From the NCBI GenBank assembly GCA_028554755.1, contig JAPTOF010000015.1:12349501-12413500 (forward strand): a stretch of DNA of 64,000 nucleotides. Direction: 5' to 3'. The DNA comes from Cordia subcordata (taxonomy: Eukaryota; Streptophyta; Magnoliopsida; Boraginales; Cordiaceae). The translations under genes and the position numbers were made by a program. Positions 36,946-47,756 of this stretch are shown in pieces (the stretch's first letter is position 1; each line of letters opens with the position of its first letter). A model generated the notes under the pieces. It worked only from the letters and a program-made list of their open reading frames with translations. It ran no database searches and was not told the origin of the DNA.

Positions 36946-37510
36946 TAATATATATAAAGTTATTCCAGAAGATAACATATGAGCTCCATGGTTTGCCATG
37001 TCACCATTTTGATGTGTTGTTATAATTGTGGCATCATCACATACGAGCTCCATGGTTGTTATGTCACCATTTTAATATGTTATTATAATTGTAGCACATC
37101 AGCTTCTCTTTTTCAATTTTTTTCTTTTTTAAATGGGTTAGTGTATCTTAATTAACGTTTATAAGATGATATTAAAACTTTAGTATTAAACTATCACAAA
37201 TATATCTCTGTGTGTGTGTATTATATAAGTTATTCCACAAAATAACATGTAAGCTCTATGGTTGCATGTCACTATTTTGATGTATTATTACAATTGTGAC
37301 AGATCTTCACATATGAGCTCCATGATTGTCATGTCACCATTTTGATGTATTATTATAATTGTGACACATTAGCTTCTCTTTTTCAATTTTTTTTTCTTTT
37401 AAATGAGTTAGTTAGTCTTAATTAACATTTATAAAATGACATTAAAACTTTAGTATTAAACTACCACGCACACACATATACACACATATATGTATGTGTA
37501 TATATCTATG
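36946..37510. repeat. Diverged tandem repeat, period about 270 bp
   Basis: Two copies begin near 36,955 and 37,224 (AGTTATTCCA.AA.ATAACAT, then AGCTC.ATGG...ATGTCAC.ATTTTGATGT). Each ends AGTATTAAACTA.CAC. Inside each, a 70-80-bp piece starting CATA.GAGCTCCATG is itself duplicated. The unit start resembles the 5' ends of the neighbouring Helitrons. Confidence 0.75.
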
Positions 37511-39022
37511 TCTATACTATCTATATAAAGTTGTTCTACAAGCTAATTTGTATGCTCTATGAATGATACATCAACTTTCTTGAGTTCTAATAATATGCCA
37601 CATCATATCATATTTTGTCGTATCACTTTTAATTTATGAGCTTAAAAAATTATTAATGACTACTCTTAATCATCTTGACTTTATCAGCTTAAAGATGGAA
37701 CTCGATTATCCTCTCTAATTTCAAACGTTCATTAAATAAAATATGAGAGAATCCTCAAGTTATATTAGTGTATGAATGTGAGAATATCATGTACATAAAA
37801 TGTTTAGTCAAAATAAAAGATGCACAAAATACATAGAATATTTTAAATAGAAAATATACAAAATCTATATATTTATATATAATAGTGGTACAGTTATGCC
37901 AAATCATCAATTTTTATTTTTGTAGAATTTATTTTTATTAATTACATTTTTATACTAACAAATGAGAAAATTATCCTACAAGTCTCCATTGTTTCCCTTT
38001 TGTTCTTTTTCAAGTTAGTTCTAATTGTTAAAAAGACTTAGATCTATTCCTATTATTTTCAAAAAAAAAAAAAGTCAATATAATTCATATCATGAAATAT
38101 TAATAAAAGAATCTACATTTATATCTTTACTATGATTTAAAATTAAACTAAAGTGAGTTTGGAATTCTTTGAATGCTACATAAGCTAACGTAAGATAGAG
38201 TAAGTCAAAGTTTTACATTCTTATAAAAAGTGATATACAAAGTAATTTTGAATCTATTGTTTTGATTGATTTTATTTTAAAATTACATATTATATTTAAT
38301 TTAAATTCAAATCTATATCATATACTATATCTATCTATTTTTGAGAAATTATGAGATGAATAATAAATTATCTCTAAAGTTCTTTTGACTTTCCCACTAA
38401 CTTAGTTAATTCACGAGAGTTATAGATTATTTCAATCGTAATTTCCTAAATGAAGATACCAACTTTTAAGTTTCTCCACTATCTTGAAATGAATTCAATT
38501 CAAGGGAGTTTAGAAACTCTTTGAATGTACTTCATGAATGTAGAAATAATGGCTTGATCTCCTCCTAAACCTATATATAGTTATTCTTCGAGGTATTGCA
38601 TAACACAACATAAATCTCTTCTACTACAAACTCATATAGATCGTAAGGATTCACTATGTTCACTAGGGTTCATCACATGTCTGAGAAAAGATTCATCACT
38701 ACCAATCCAAAGGGACCTTGTGTATGGTTTGAAAATTTTGTATGTCTAAATTGTAAATTGAGTAGGTTTTTGTGACTTTTTCTATATTTGATTGAAATAT
38801 TATCTTTGATTTTATAATACCTATCTTTTGCTTAGTGAGTTTAATATTCTAAGTCTATATCTTCTTTGCTTGGGAACTGTCTTTCTCATTTGATGTTTCT
38901 CCAAGTTCCTTTAGCAATTATGTAACTTTTAAGTTACTCTTTTTCTTATAAGTTAAAGATCACAATTACAAAAAACTAAAAAACAATTGACCCGTGCAAA
39001 GCATAAACTTTAAAAGTCCTAG
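37511..39022 (+). mobile_element. Second Helitron-like element, degraded
   Basis: Begins TCTATACTATCTATATAAAG, close to the start of the 520-bp Helitron. It ends CTAG before a T, with a weak hairpin around CCGTGCAAAGCAT (38,992-39,004). No coding. The base before TC is G rather than A, so the 5' end may have mutated or the pairing of ends may be wrong. Confidence 0.5.
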
Positions 39023-39230
39023 TTTGAGATATAAATTTTATGTAGATAATATAGATTGTAACTCTTGGCATTATACAATTAATGTAACAAAAAGTGACAT
39101 GATATTTTAGCAACGTATAAAAGAACTAATGTGACATTGCTAAAGCTGACAACTAACTTGAGTGACATTTCTTAAAGCCACATGGCATTTTTTAAAGCAT
39201 CCATTTCTCTTAAGTTATAACTTTATATAG

Positions 39231-39365
<135 letters not shown>

Positions 39366-39366
39366 A

Positions 39367-40166
39367 AATTTTTGTTGGACCGATTTTTGGGCAAATTTAT
39401 GATTATTAAAACCCTTCATTTTATTAAGAGTATCATTAACAATTTGTTGTTGTTGAATATTCTCAACTAAATCAGGAATATCTTCTTGAGTTATAACATT
39501 AATTTTTAATGTCTTGAATTTATCATCAAGAAGATTTCCAAATTCACTGATTGGTTCAAGTATGAAGTTTTTTATTTCTGGTGGAGGTTGAATAGGATTG
39601 GCTTTCATTTTCTCTCCACTACTCTCAGTTTTAGATTCACTAAGAGATTTTTTAATATCTTCTATAGCCATATATGTTTTTAATAACCTATTATTAAGAA
39701 CCATTAATTGTTCTCCTAAGGCTACTAAATAAAGATTAGTAAAATTATTTTGTTTCAGCACATCATTAATTTGTATTGTTGTGGCCTGCAAAGTTTCATT
39801 TTCTTGCAGATTAAAGAAAGCATTGGCATATAACCTGACTCTATCTTTTTCCATAAAGATAGGTTGTGTTGTTGAAGGATAAGTAAATTCAACTTCCTCA
39901 CCACTTTTTAATTTCCAAATTCTTTCTAAGACATTTATATGTTGTCCTAGATAATTATCTAAAAACAAAGAAATAAAATCTTTGATTTCATTTATCTGTT
40001 CCAAATATTTATAGAACTGATCCTGGAGGATATTTCTCTCTTCAAGAGATAAATTCTTCGCAAACCAAACCCTAAAGTCATTATAAACGGGTTTTTGAAA
40101 CTCAGCTTGTATTTGTTTCCTAGCTGGGCTTCCTGGACTAAAATTAATTTTGATTCTATTATCCAT
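39367..40166 (-). pseudogene. Viral capsid-region start, truncated by the microsatellite
   Basis: Begins at MDNRIKINFSPGSPARKQIQ, its ATG sharing one base with the movement-protein stop (TAATG). About 266 codons are open, with acidic and helix-forming segments, up to VQQKFY. There the frame runs into AAT repeats and would read as polyasparagine to 39,210. The poly-Asn tail is an artefact of the junction. The corresponding domain downstream in the other copies is the capsid core. Confidence 0.85.
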
Positions 40167-41271
40167 TAAATAAGAAAATTGAGTTCTGACTCAGTTATTT
40201 CTGGTCTAAAATCTTCTCGTTCAATATTATTATAAATACCTTGAACTATATTTTCTTTATTTATTTTAAAACCTTGAACGCTACTTCCTAGAGTATCATG
40301 ATCTATTGATTTAGAAGAAGAACTAGCAACTGTATTAGGTAGTTCTACCCTATAATCTATAGGTGAAATATGAGAATGGGTTGAAACAGATCTAGAATAC
40401 CTAGACGTTCCTAAACCTAAATTACTAGATCCTGTACTCTTTCTATGAAATTGGATCTGAATATCACCAGTGGATGTTTGGATTGTATCCATCAAATCTT
40501 CATTTATTATGGGTTGTGCTGGAATAATTTTTTCAGCTAACCAAGTTTCAGGAAAGTTTATTTCATCCCATCTAATAGATCTAGGGTTGTTATTTTAGAT
40601 CTATTAAAGTTAGTTTCAAATAAGATAGTTTCTTGTTGATTAGTATTCATCAACTTACACTTTGGATTCAAAGTATATAAAGGCTTAAAATAAACCCTAT
40701 AACAGATACAAATAACTTCCGTACCTGCAATATAATTATATCCATGCGTCTTCACATATAAAGTCAACGCATCAAGTATATTGATATCAGACAAAGATAA
40801 TTGCAAATTAGGATATGCATTAAAATAAATCGGACCATGCGCAAGACTAGATTCCATGATCCCCATGAGAGATTGTCTCCAATTAAGATTACGCGCATCA
40901 CGTAATACAACCAAAAATGATTCAGGCAAACCAGATAAGGTTAAAGGTTTGAAAGAAACTTGAACAAGTCCTATATGCAAGAACTTATATTCTGATGTAT
41001 ATGCATCAATATCATCTTTTGTTAACAATTTAATAGTCAACTCATCATTGTGGATGGGTACAGATTCTTCACAAGTTTTAACAATTTGTCTAAAACTTAT
41101 TTTATCAAAAGTGCCATAGGAATATATCATCCTAGGTTCAAGTTTAGGAAATGTCCATTTATTTAACAAATCCAAATTCTGAGGAATATCATATTCTTCC
41201 TTCCTACTGTTTTTGGCAGTATTTTCATTTTTTCTGAAAATTTTAAACATGCTATTGATCGTGAGAATGAT
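40166..41271 (-). pseudogene. Viral 30K movement protein, copy 1
   Basis: The plant-virus movement protein (cell-to-cell spread through plasmodesmata) is open from MFKIFRKNENTAK at 41,250. The upstream in-frame ATG of copy 2 is ACG here. The family core includes GPIYFNAYPNLQLSLSDIN and LDALTLYVKTHGYNYIAGTE. A one-base loss near 40,583 shifts the frame after KITT. The C-terminal third continues in another frame (40,166-40,495) to the TAATG overlap. Confidence 0.85.
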
Positions 41272-41320
41272 GGATTAAAGTAATATTATCTATCATAAAA
41301 TATGACTTACCATAGAAACT

Positions 41321-41337
41321 CCATGGCTCTGATACCA
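41321..41337 (-). other. Viral primer-binding site, tRNA-iMet
   Basis: TGGTATCAGAGCCATGG on the minus strand, a perfect match to the Caulimoviridae primer consensus. About 20 bases downstream is GGTAAGTC (41,304-41,311), a good 5' splice-site consensus. Confidence 0.93.
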
Positions 41338-42043
41338 TCTGTAGGCCCAGGTGATAAGACCGTAAAATATCTGTAGTCCGCGGACATAAACGAGTCCTTA
41401 AGCTTAGGCTATACCTCAAAATAAACAAAAAGGAGAGATCGATGGATATTACCTAGTATATAGTTAGATCCCACAATGGAGTTGAAGGTTGCCCCAGAAA
41501 CACCTTCAATCATTGAAAATGGCAAAACGGGCAGAGAACTCCAAGAGATTTGCCTCTATAGTTCGTACCATAATCTCAAAGTTCATCTGGGATATATCCT
41601 ACTCTCAACCTTAAACATGTAAGCAGAATATTTGAGAGTTATCCTCTAGGTCTGAGATGGCCTAAGACATACTCTATGATATGGTAATATTACAATAATC
41701 CATCCAAGATTTAGCCTGTCATTGGGCTAAACCAAGAGCAAGAAAAAATAAATGATAGAAAAAAAATAAAAAACAGTACCTTGGGAAAAGAAGCTCAGAA
41801 TATTATTGATAAAGTAATTACAAAGGGGAATATAAAAAATGCTAACTCTTGCTCTCTCTGATCTGAGACTTTGCTTTTATAGACACTTACGTGCTCGGAT
41901 TTGAAACAAAAATTCAAAACAACTTTCCACGGACTTCACTTATTTGGAATCCAGGAGCACAATAATTACAAACACAGTAAAAAGTAAAATCTACTGTTTA
42001 TCTACAGTAGAAAAATGACCTGATTTGTCCCATACGACAAATC
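41338..42043 (-). promoter_or_regulatory. Viral intergenic region: promoter and RNA leader
   Basis: The non-coding interval between the third ORF and the primer site corresponds to the large intergenic region of caulimovirids. A TATA box lies near its upstream end. About 540 bases separate it from the primer site, a leader length usual in the family. No obvious AATAAA signal was found on the coding strand. It is the only copy of the promoter region in the window. Confidence 0.7.
41874..41882 (-). promoter_or_regulatory. TATA box of the viral promoter
   Basis: GTGTCTATAAAAGCAAAG on the minus strand, with an ACGT core (GCACGTAAG) a few bases upstream. A start about 30 bases downstream (around 41,845) is expected. 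Confidence 0.65.
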
Positions 42044-43590
42044 TTATTTCATATCCAACCTTTCTTTATCCTGTTGGGGTGAGCTGGAAGATTCCTCCTG
42101 CTGCTTATGCTTTATCTGTAGCGGACCCTTCAACGCGTCCTTCATTGATTCGAACACATCTTCCAAGGAATAGTTTTCTTCCTCCTCTGGATCCTGCGAT
42201 TGTCCTACAAGGCAAAAATATCTACTACCCTGCAGTTGTGACGCCTCCATTGACATCTCTGATGGCGACGAAGATCCACCTTTTTGAGTGAACTGGACCA
42301 TCTCTTCTTTAATTTGATCCATATAAGCCATCATAATTTCTTGAGATGAAATATTTGGATTATCCTTTTGCAATCTAATTGTAAATTGCTCAAAGGTTGA
42401 TTTTGGAGCATCTTGAAGTATCTTCTTCTTCTTGTCCTTTATTTCCTCCTTATATTCAAGGATTTTAGCTTCAATCTCACTAATTAGATCCTGAGCATGC
42501 AATTTTTTTGGTGCTAGAATCAATCTGGACCATTTTATGCCAGAACTTTGTGAAGAATGTTCTCTTCAAGCAAGGTATATGCTGTTGAGCATGACCTACT
42601 TCTGGTATCCACCTCACTATCCAGGGGATTGAAAATTCCAGAAAAAAGTACATTGACGTCGTGCCTGCAACAGATTGTTGTTGGTCTTCAAGATTCTGAA
42701 CTCTCGGCGAACACTCCAACCATTCTGTATATAATCCTTTGAATAGCTCCGGTAATATCGTCGGACTTGGGCCAAAGAAATTCCACCAAATAATAAACTA
42801 GGTTGGAATCTCTTTATTGAGAACAATAGCAGCTATCTTCACGAACCATGAATGCTTATGCTGACCATTCTCGAAATAGAATACCTTCGAGAAAGCATCC
42901 ACGTAATCCCAATATGAATATTGCATTGGTGATTGAAGATTTGAAACAACATAGGTCTTCAATTTGTGTGTAGAAAGACCCCACTCTTCAGCACTTATTA
43001 TGCTTTTGATAGAGATTTTGCTATAAGCAATATCTCTAGACATCATATCTGCCGTACCATTCTTCTTGAAATGCTCAAAATTGGCAGAGAATGCCTTCAT
43101 GAGTATATTCTCATAATGGTGTCTAGTCTTATATGACTGAGCTGGAAATGAGAACTTATCAAGATATTTGTGCATGAGAACCCATGGATCCTATTTATAT
43201 ACAAGATCTTTCTGAGACAAATACAGGATTATTTCCTGTTGGCTTCCTTGTGAATATTGCAAGGAATCATCATACTCTGTATTCAGAGCTGAAGCAAAAG
43301 AACTTATATTTCTTTCTCCTGACTTCTTTTCTTGTTTATCAACGAATATTATTAATTCCTCGTAAACTGGAGAACTTGGATGTGGAAGACGACTATCGAA
43401 TTTTTCAGCTCGAAGTTTATTTCTCCGGTGTTCAGCCTCTTCCACCGCCGACTTCAATGCCTTATTTGTGTAATGGTAATCTGGAGATTTATTTCCCCTA
43501 CCATGACCACTTTGTTGGGCATATTTCCCGTGGCCTCAAGAACTTCCAGGGTAAGTTGAGTGGTCATATTTCCCTTTACACTTATGTCCT
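42044..43590 (-). pseudogene. Viral third ORF, unknown function
   Basis: It follows RNase H almost directly and precedes the promoter region, the place held by the transactivator or 'ORF2' gene in several caulimovirid genera. A Gly/His/Lys-rich start is broken by a stop. It is then readable as LKSAVEEAEHRRNKLRAEKF (43,191-43,457), NTEYDDSLQYSQGSQQEIIL, KYLDKFSFPAQSYKTRHHYE and QYSYWDYVDAFSKVF. A WWNFFGPSP segment comes next (about 42,760-42,790). After frameshifts a coiled coil (EIEAKILEYKEEIKDKKKK) and an acidic, Ser-rich tail end it (42,044-42,523). I do not recognise a catalytic motif. Confidence 0.7.
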
Positions 43591-43597
43591 CCCCTTT

Positions 43598-45138
43598 TCA
43601 GGAGGGTGCATCCTGCAAATATTCACGAGTGAGAAAATCAAGCAAAGTATTATGCTTTCCCTGAATATGTTTGATTTCAAAATCAAATGGGGCTAAATTC
43701 GCCTGCCACCTAGCAAACATTTGCTTGGAAACATCATGTTTGAAATCTTTATTGAACATATATTTTGCGGATTGACAATCAGTTTTTATTAAAAACTTTT
43801 GATTTAAAAGATCATCTTGAAATTTCAAAACACATTTGACAATTGCTAAAATTTCTTTTGCAACCATAGCATAATTTTGCTGGCTAGGATTCCATTTCCC
43901 AGAGTGATATCTAACAAGATATTCTTGTTTAGATATGGGATGAACTTGTTTGAGAACACCACCAAAACCAATATCTGAAGCATCTGTCTCCACAATCTTA
44001 TTCCATGTGGGATTTCCAAGCATAAGATAGGGCAAGTGTTTGACTTTTGATTTTATCAATCTCACCGCCTCAGTATGTTTATCTGACCATTGGGAAGGGG
44101 ATTTCCTAAGTCTATCATATAAGATAGCAGTATCCCTAGCAAGATTTTTATAATAAGGCAGAATATAATTAAGACTATCAAGAAATCTTTGCAATTGAGT
44201 TTTGTCAGAAATAATATCAGGAAATTTTGAAGCAAATTCAATACTTCTATCAATAGGAATTATTTTCCCATCTTCTATAAAATGACCCAAAAATCTAATT
44301 TTGGTTTGAAAAACCTGCATTTTAGGTTTTGAAACAATTAACCCATTTTGAATAATTAATTTTTTTGAAAATATCTAAATGTTTGAAATGGGTTTCAATG
44401 TCTTTGGAAAATACTAAGACATCATCAATATAAACAACCATAAAGTCACTATAAGGTGTGAATATATCATTCATAATATTCTGAAATTCAGAAGGTGCAT
44501 TTTTTAATCCAAATGGCATAACATTCCATTCAAAATGCCTTAAAGGTAATACAAATGCAGTTTTGTACCTATCTTCTTCAACTACCTGTATTTGATAGTA
44601 TCCTGATTTCATATCAAATTTAGAAAATATACAAGCATCATGAACTCTATCAAGTAAATCCTTTTTATTAGGAATTGGGTATCTGATCCATTTCAAGACT
44701 TTATTAAGAGGTTTATAATTGGTAACGAACCTAGGAATCCCTTTTTCAATTTCACTATGTTTATTAACATAAAACCTATACAACTCCAAGATGAATGAGA
44801 TTTCCTAATTAATCTCTTGTTAAGAAGACTATCTATTTCCTTCTTACAAAATTCCAAATATTCACTACTCATCTGACATGGTCTAGATTTAGTAGGTATA
44901 TCTTTTTCATCAAAACCATCTATATATGGTAAAGAAACAATATGCTTCTTCCTATCCAAAAAGCATTTGGATGATCAGCACAAATGTCTGCTGAGAATTG
45001 ATTTATTATCAATTTAATTTTATCTTGAAGTTTTGGATTATTTAACCGTTCTTTTATTGTTAAGGTCGAAATTTCTTGCTTAAGATAATTTAATTGATTA
45101 CCTTTAGCTTTTATTAAATCAACGATTTCATTAAGCAT
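43598..45138 (-). pseudogene. Viral reverse transcriptase-RNase H
   Basis: RT begins in frame-shifted pieces at 44,693-45,138 (IVSLPYIDGFDEKDIPTKSR, with ERLNNPKLQDKIKLI before it). The palm is open at 44,322-44,789: KFDMKSGYYQIQV, MPFGLKNAPSEFQN and the catalytic VVYIDDVLVFS. A frameshift near 44,365 leads to thumb and RNase H (43,598-44,320). RNase H has all acidic blocks: ETDASDIGFGG, AKEILAIVKCV, KTDCQSAKYM and LLDFLTRE. In the virus this enzyme copies the terminally redundant RNA to DNA. This is the only RT in the locus. At least two frameshifts inactivate it. Confidence 0.92.
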
Positions 45139-45179
45139 CCTAGAAACTGGATCCCTAATAAAATTAAATTTAATTTCTA

Positions 45180-45680
45180 TTCCTTCAAAACTACCAATTA
45201 TTCAACTAGTAGTTATTTCCTTAATTGGGAAGATTTTATGAAGGAAAGGAGTGCCTAAAATGACTTGATTTTGTCATATTCCTAAATAAAACAAAACTAG
45301 TTGGAATGCACTGTCTATCTTGACAAATATATGCATGAGATAATTTATATAAAATCTCCATTTTATCACCACTAGCTGAACTCAATGAATGGGTGGTTTT
45401 TTCAAAATATTTTGTGGGAATTTACCCTTCCTGGATACAATTAAGATCCGCGCCGTCAATTAGTGTGATAAGTTCACTTTTAAACTCTCCCTGTATCAAA
45501 AGAGTTATTTTAACTTAACCATTTTTGTGAAGTTATATATTCCATCTTACCTAAAAATGGTTGTAATTCAAAACTACTTGATTGTCCTAAAGATTCCTGG
45601 ACTATAGTCTTACCTTTATCAAGACTATCTAACCTATTAGTTAGACTTCCTATCTGAGTTTTTATTAGGATATTTTCTTG
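45180..45680 (-). pseudogene. Viral coiled coil and protease, copy 1
   Basis: Starts within the coiled-coil linker (LSQENILIKTQIGSLTNRLD) directly joined to movement protein copy 2. The protease active site reads LIDGADLNCIQEG where the other copies have LIDSGAYLNC or LIDSGTDLNC: an in-frame loss of the serine codon from the D-S-G triad. Further frameshifts follow, before the linker to RT. Confidence 0.82.
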
Positions 45681-46489
45681 AGATAAATATCACCAGTGGA
45701 TGTTTGGATTGTATCCACCAAATCTTCATTTATTATGGGTTGTGCTGGAATAATTTTTTCAGCTAACCAAGTTTTAGGAAAGTTAATTTCATCCCATCTA
45801 ATAGATCTACGGGTTGTTATTTTAGATCTATTAAAGTTAGTTTCAAATAAGATAGTTTCTTGTTGATTAGTATTCATCAACTTACACTTTGGATTCAAAG
45901 TATATAAAGGCTTAAAATAAACCCTATAACAGATACAAATAACTTCCGTACCTGCAATATAATTATATCCATGCGTCTTCACATATAAAGTCAACGCATC
46001 AAGTATATTGATATCAGACAAAGATAATTGCAAATTAGGATATGCATTAAAATAAATCAGACCATGCGCAAGACTAGATTCCATAATCCCCATGAGAGAT
46101 TGTCTCCAATTAAGATTACGCGCATCACGTAATACAGCCAAAAATGATTCAAGCAAACCAGATAAGGTTAAAGGTATGAAAGCAACTTGAACAAGTCCTA
46201 TATGCAAGAACTTATATTCTGATGTATATGCATCAATATCATCTTTTGTCAACAATTTAATAGTCAACTCATCATTGTGGATGGGTACAGATTCTTCACA
46301 AGTTTTAACAATTTGTCTAAAACTTATTTTATCAAACGTGCCATAGGAATATATCATCCTAGGTTCAATTTTAGGAATTGTCCATTTATTTAACAAATCC
46401 AAATTCTGAGGAATATCATATTCTTCCGTCCTACTGTTTTTGACAGTATTTTCATTTTTTCTGAAAATTTTAAACATGCTATTGATCAT
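45680..46489 (-). pseudogene. Viral 30K movement protein, copy 2
   Basis: The longest uninterrupted movement-protein frame in the locus, from MINSMFKIFRKNENTVKN to STGDI, where it is fused to the coiled-coil/protease segment instead of continuing. Core motifs as in copy 1. The last quarter is missing. Confidence 0.88.
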
Positions 46490-46533
46490 GAGAATGATGG
46501 ATTAAAGTAATATTATCTATCATAAAATATGAC

Positions 46534-47756
46534 TTACCATAGAAACTCCATGGCTCTGATACCATTTGTATATGGTAAAGAAACAATATGCTTTTTCCTA
46601 TCCCAAAAAGCATTTGGATGATTAGCACAAATGTCTGCTGAGAATTGATTTATTATCAATTTAATTTTATCCTGAAGTTTTGGATTATTCAACCTTTCTT
46701 TTATTGTTAAGGTCGAAATTTCTTGCTTAAGATAATTTAATTGATTACCTTTAGCTTTTATTAAATCAACGATTTCATTAAGCATCCTAGAAACTGGATC
46801 CCTAATAAAATTAAATTAAATTTCTATTCCTTCAAAACTACCAATTATTCGACTAGTAGTTATTTCCTTAATTGGGAAGATTTTATGAAGGAAAGGAGTG
46901 CCTAAAATGACTTGATTTGTCATATTCCTAACTAAAACAAAACTAGTTGGAATGCACTGTCTATCCTGACAAATATATGCATGAGATAATTTATATAAAA
47001 TCTCCATTTTATCACCACTAGCTGAACTCAATGAGTGGGTGGTTTTTTCAAAATATTTTGTGGGAATTAACCCTTCCTGGATACAATTAAGATATGCGCC
47101 ACTATCAATTAGTGCAATAAGTTCACTTTTAAACTCTCCCTGTATCAAAAGAGTTATTTTGACTAACCATTTTTGTGAAGTTATATATTCCATCTTACCT
47201 AAAAATGGTTGTAATTCAAAACTACTTGATTGTCCTAAAGATTCTTGGACTAAGTCTTACCTTTATCAAGACTATCTAACCTATTAGTTAGACTTCCTAT
47301 CTGAGTTTTTATTAGTATATTTTCTTGAGATAAATTTTTTATCTCTGTCTTCAGGTTATTGACTTCTAACTGAAGATCCCGAATGGTAGTAGTAGATGAA
47401 GAAACGTTATGTTTTTCTTCTAACCTTCTCCTAACTTCCTTAAGAGTGTAAGGTAAAAAATTCCTTTGTGAAACTTCTATTGTCTACTGAGGTTCTTTTT
47501 CTTTTCCTAAAGATTCTAAGATTTTATTTCTAACTTCAGAATCTTTAACTATTCTTAAAAGTTCAATGATATTATCATTGGTTAAGACATTTAATTGAAA
47601 GTCTTTAAATTGAGAAAGGATTTTATAATAATTATTTTCCTTCTCACTTTGTATTTTATTAATACACATCTGACAACCTTTATTAGGTTTTTTACCCTCA
47701 TCTAAAGAACTAATAAATTCTGATTCAGTTTCTTGATTATGAAGGTGATGGAGATC
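46534..47756 (-). pseudogene. Viral coiled coil, protease and RT start, copy 2
   Basis: After the zinc-knuckle region come a serine/acid-rich segment, a coiled coil (LQLEVNNLKTEIKNLSQEN) and the protease (46,816-47,193). The protease has active site LIDSGAYLNCI and flap/end motif NQVILGTPFL. It continues to ERLNNPKLQDKIKLI and HIVSLPYTN (46,570-46,785) and there joins the primer site of the next segment. Stops near 47,250 and 46,814 break the frame. Confidence 0.87.
46548..46564 (-). other. Viral primer-binding site, tRNA-iMet (copy 2)
   Basis: TGGTATCAGAGCCATGG on the minus strand, followed by the GGTAAGTC motif (46,531-46,538) and the movement protein. What precedes it is RT coding sequence instead of a leader. 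Confidence 0.93.

Noticed and set aside
36946..37510. CRISPR-like regular repeats
   Set aside because: The repeats are long, diverged and tandem without spacers, in a plant nuclear context.
43184..43696. 170-codon plus-strand ORF
   Set aside because: It lies opposite the viral third ORF and the RNase H end, which carry the recognisable motifs.
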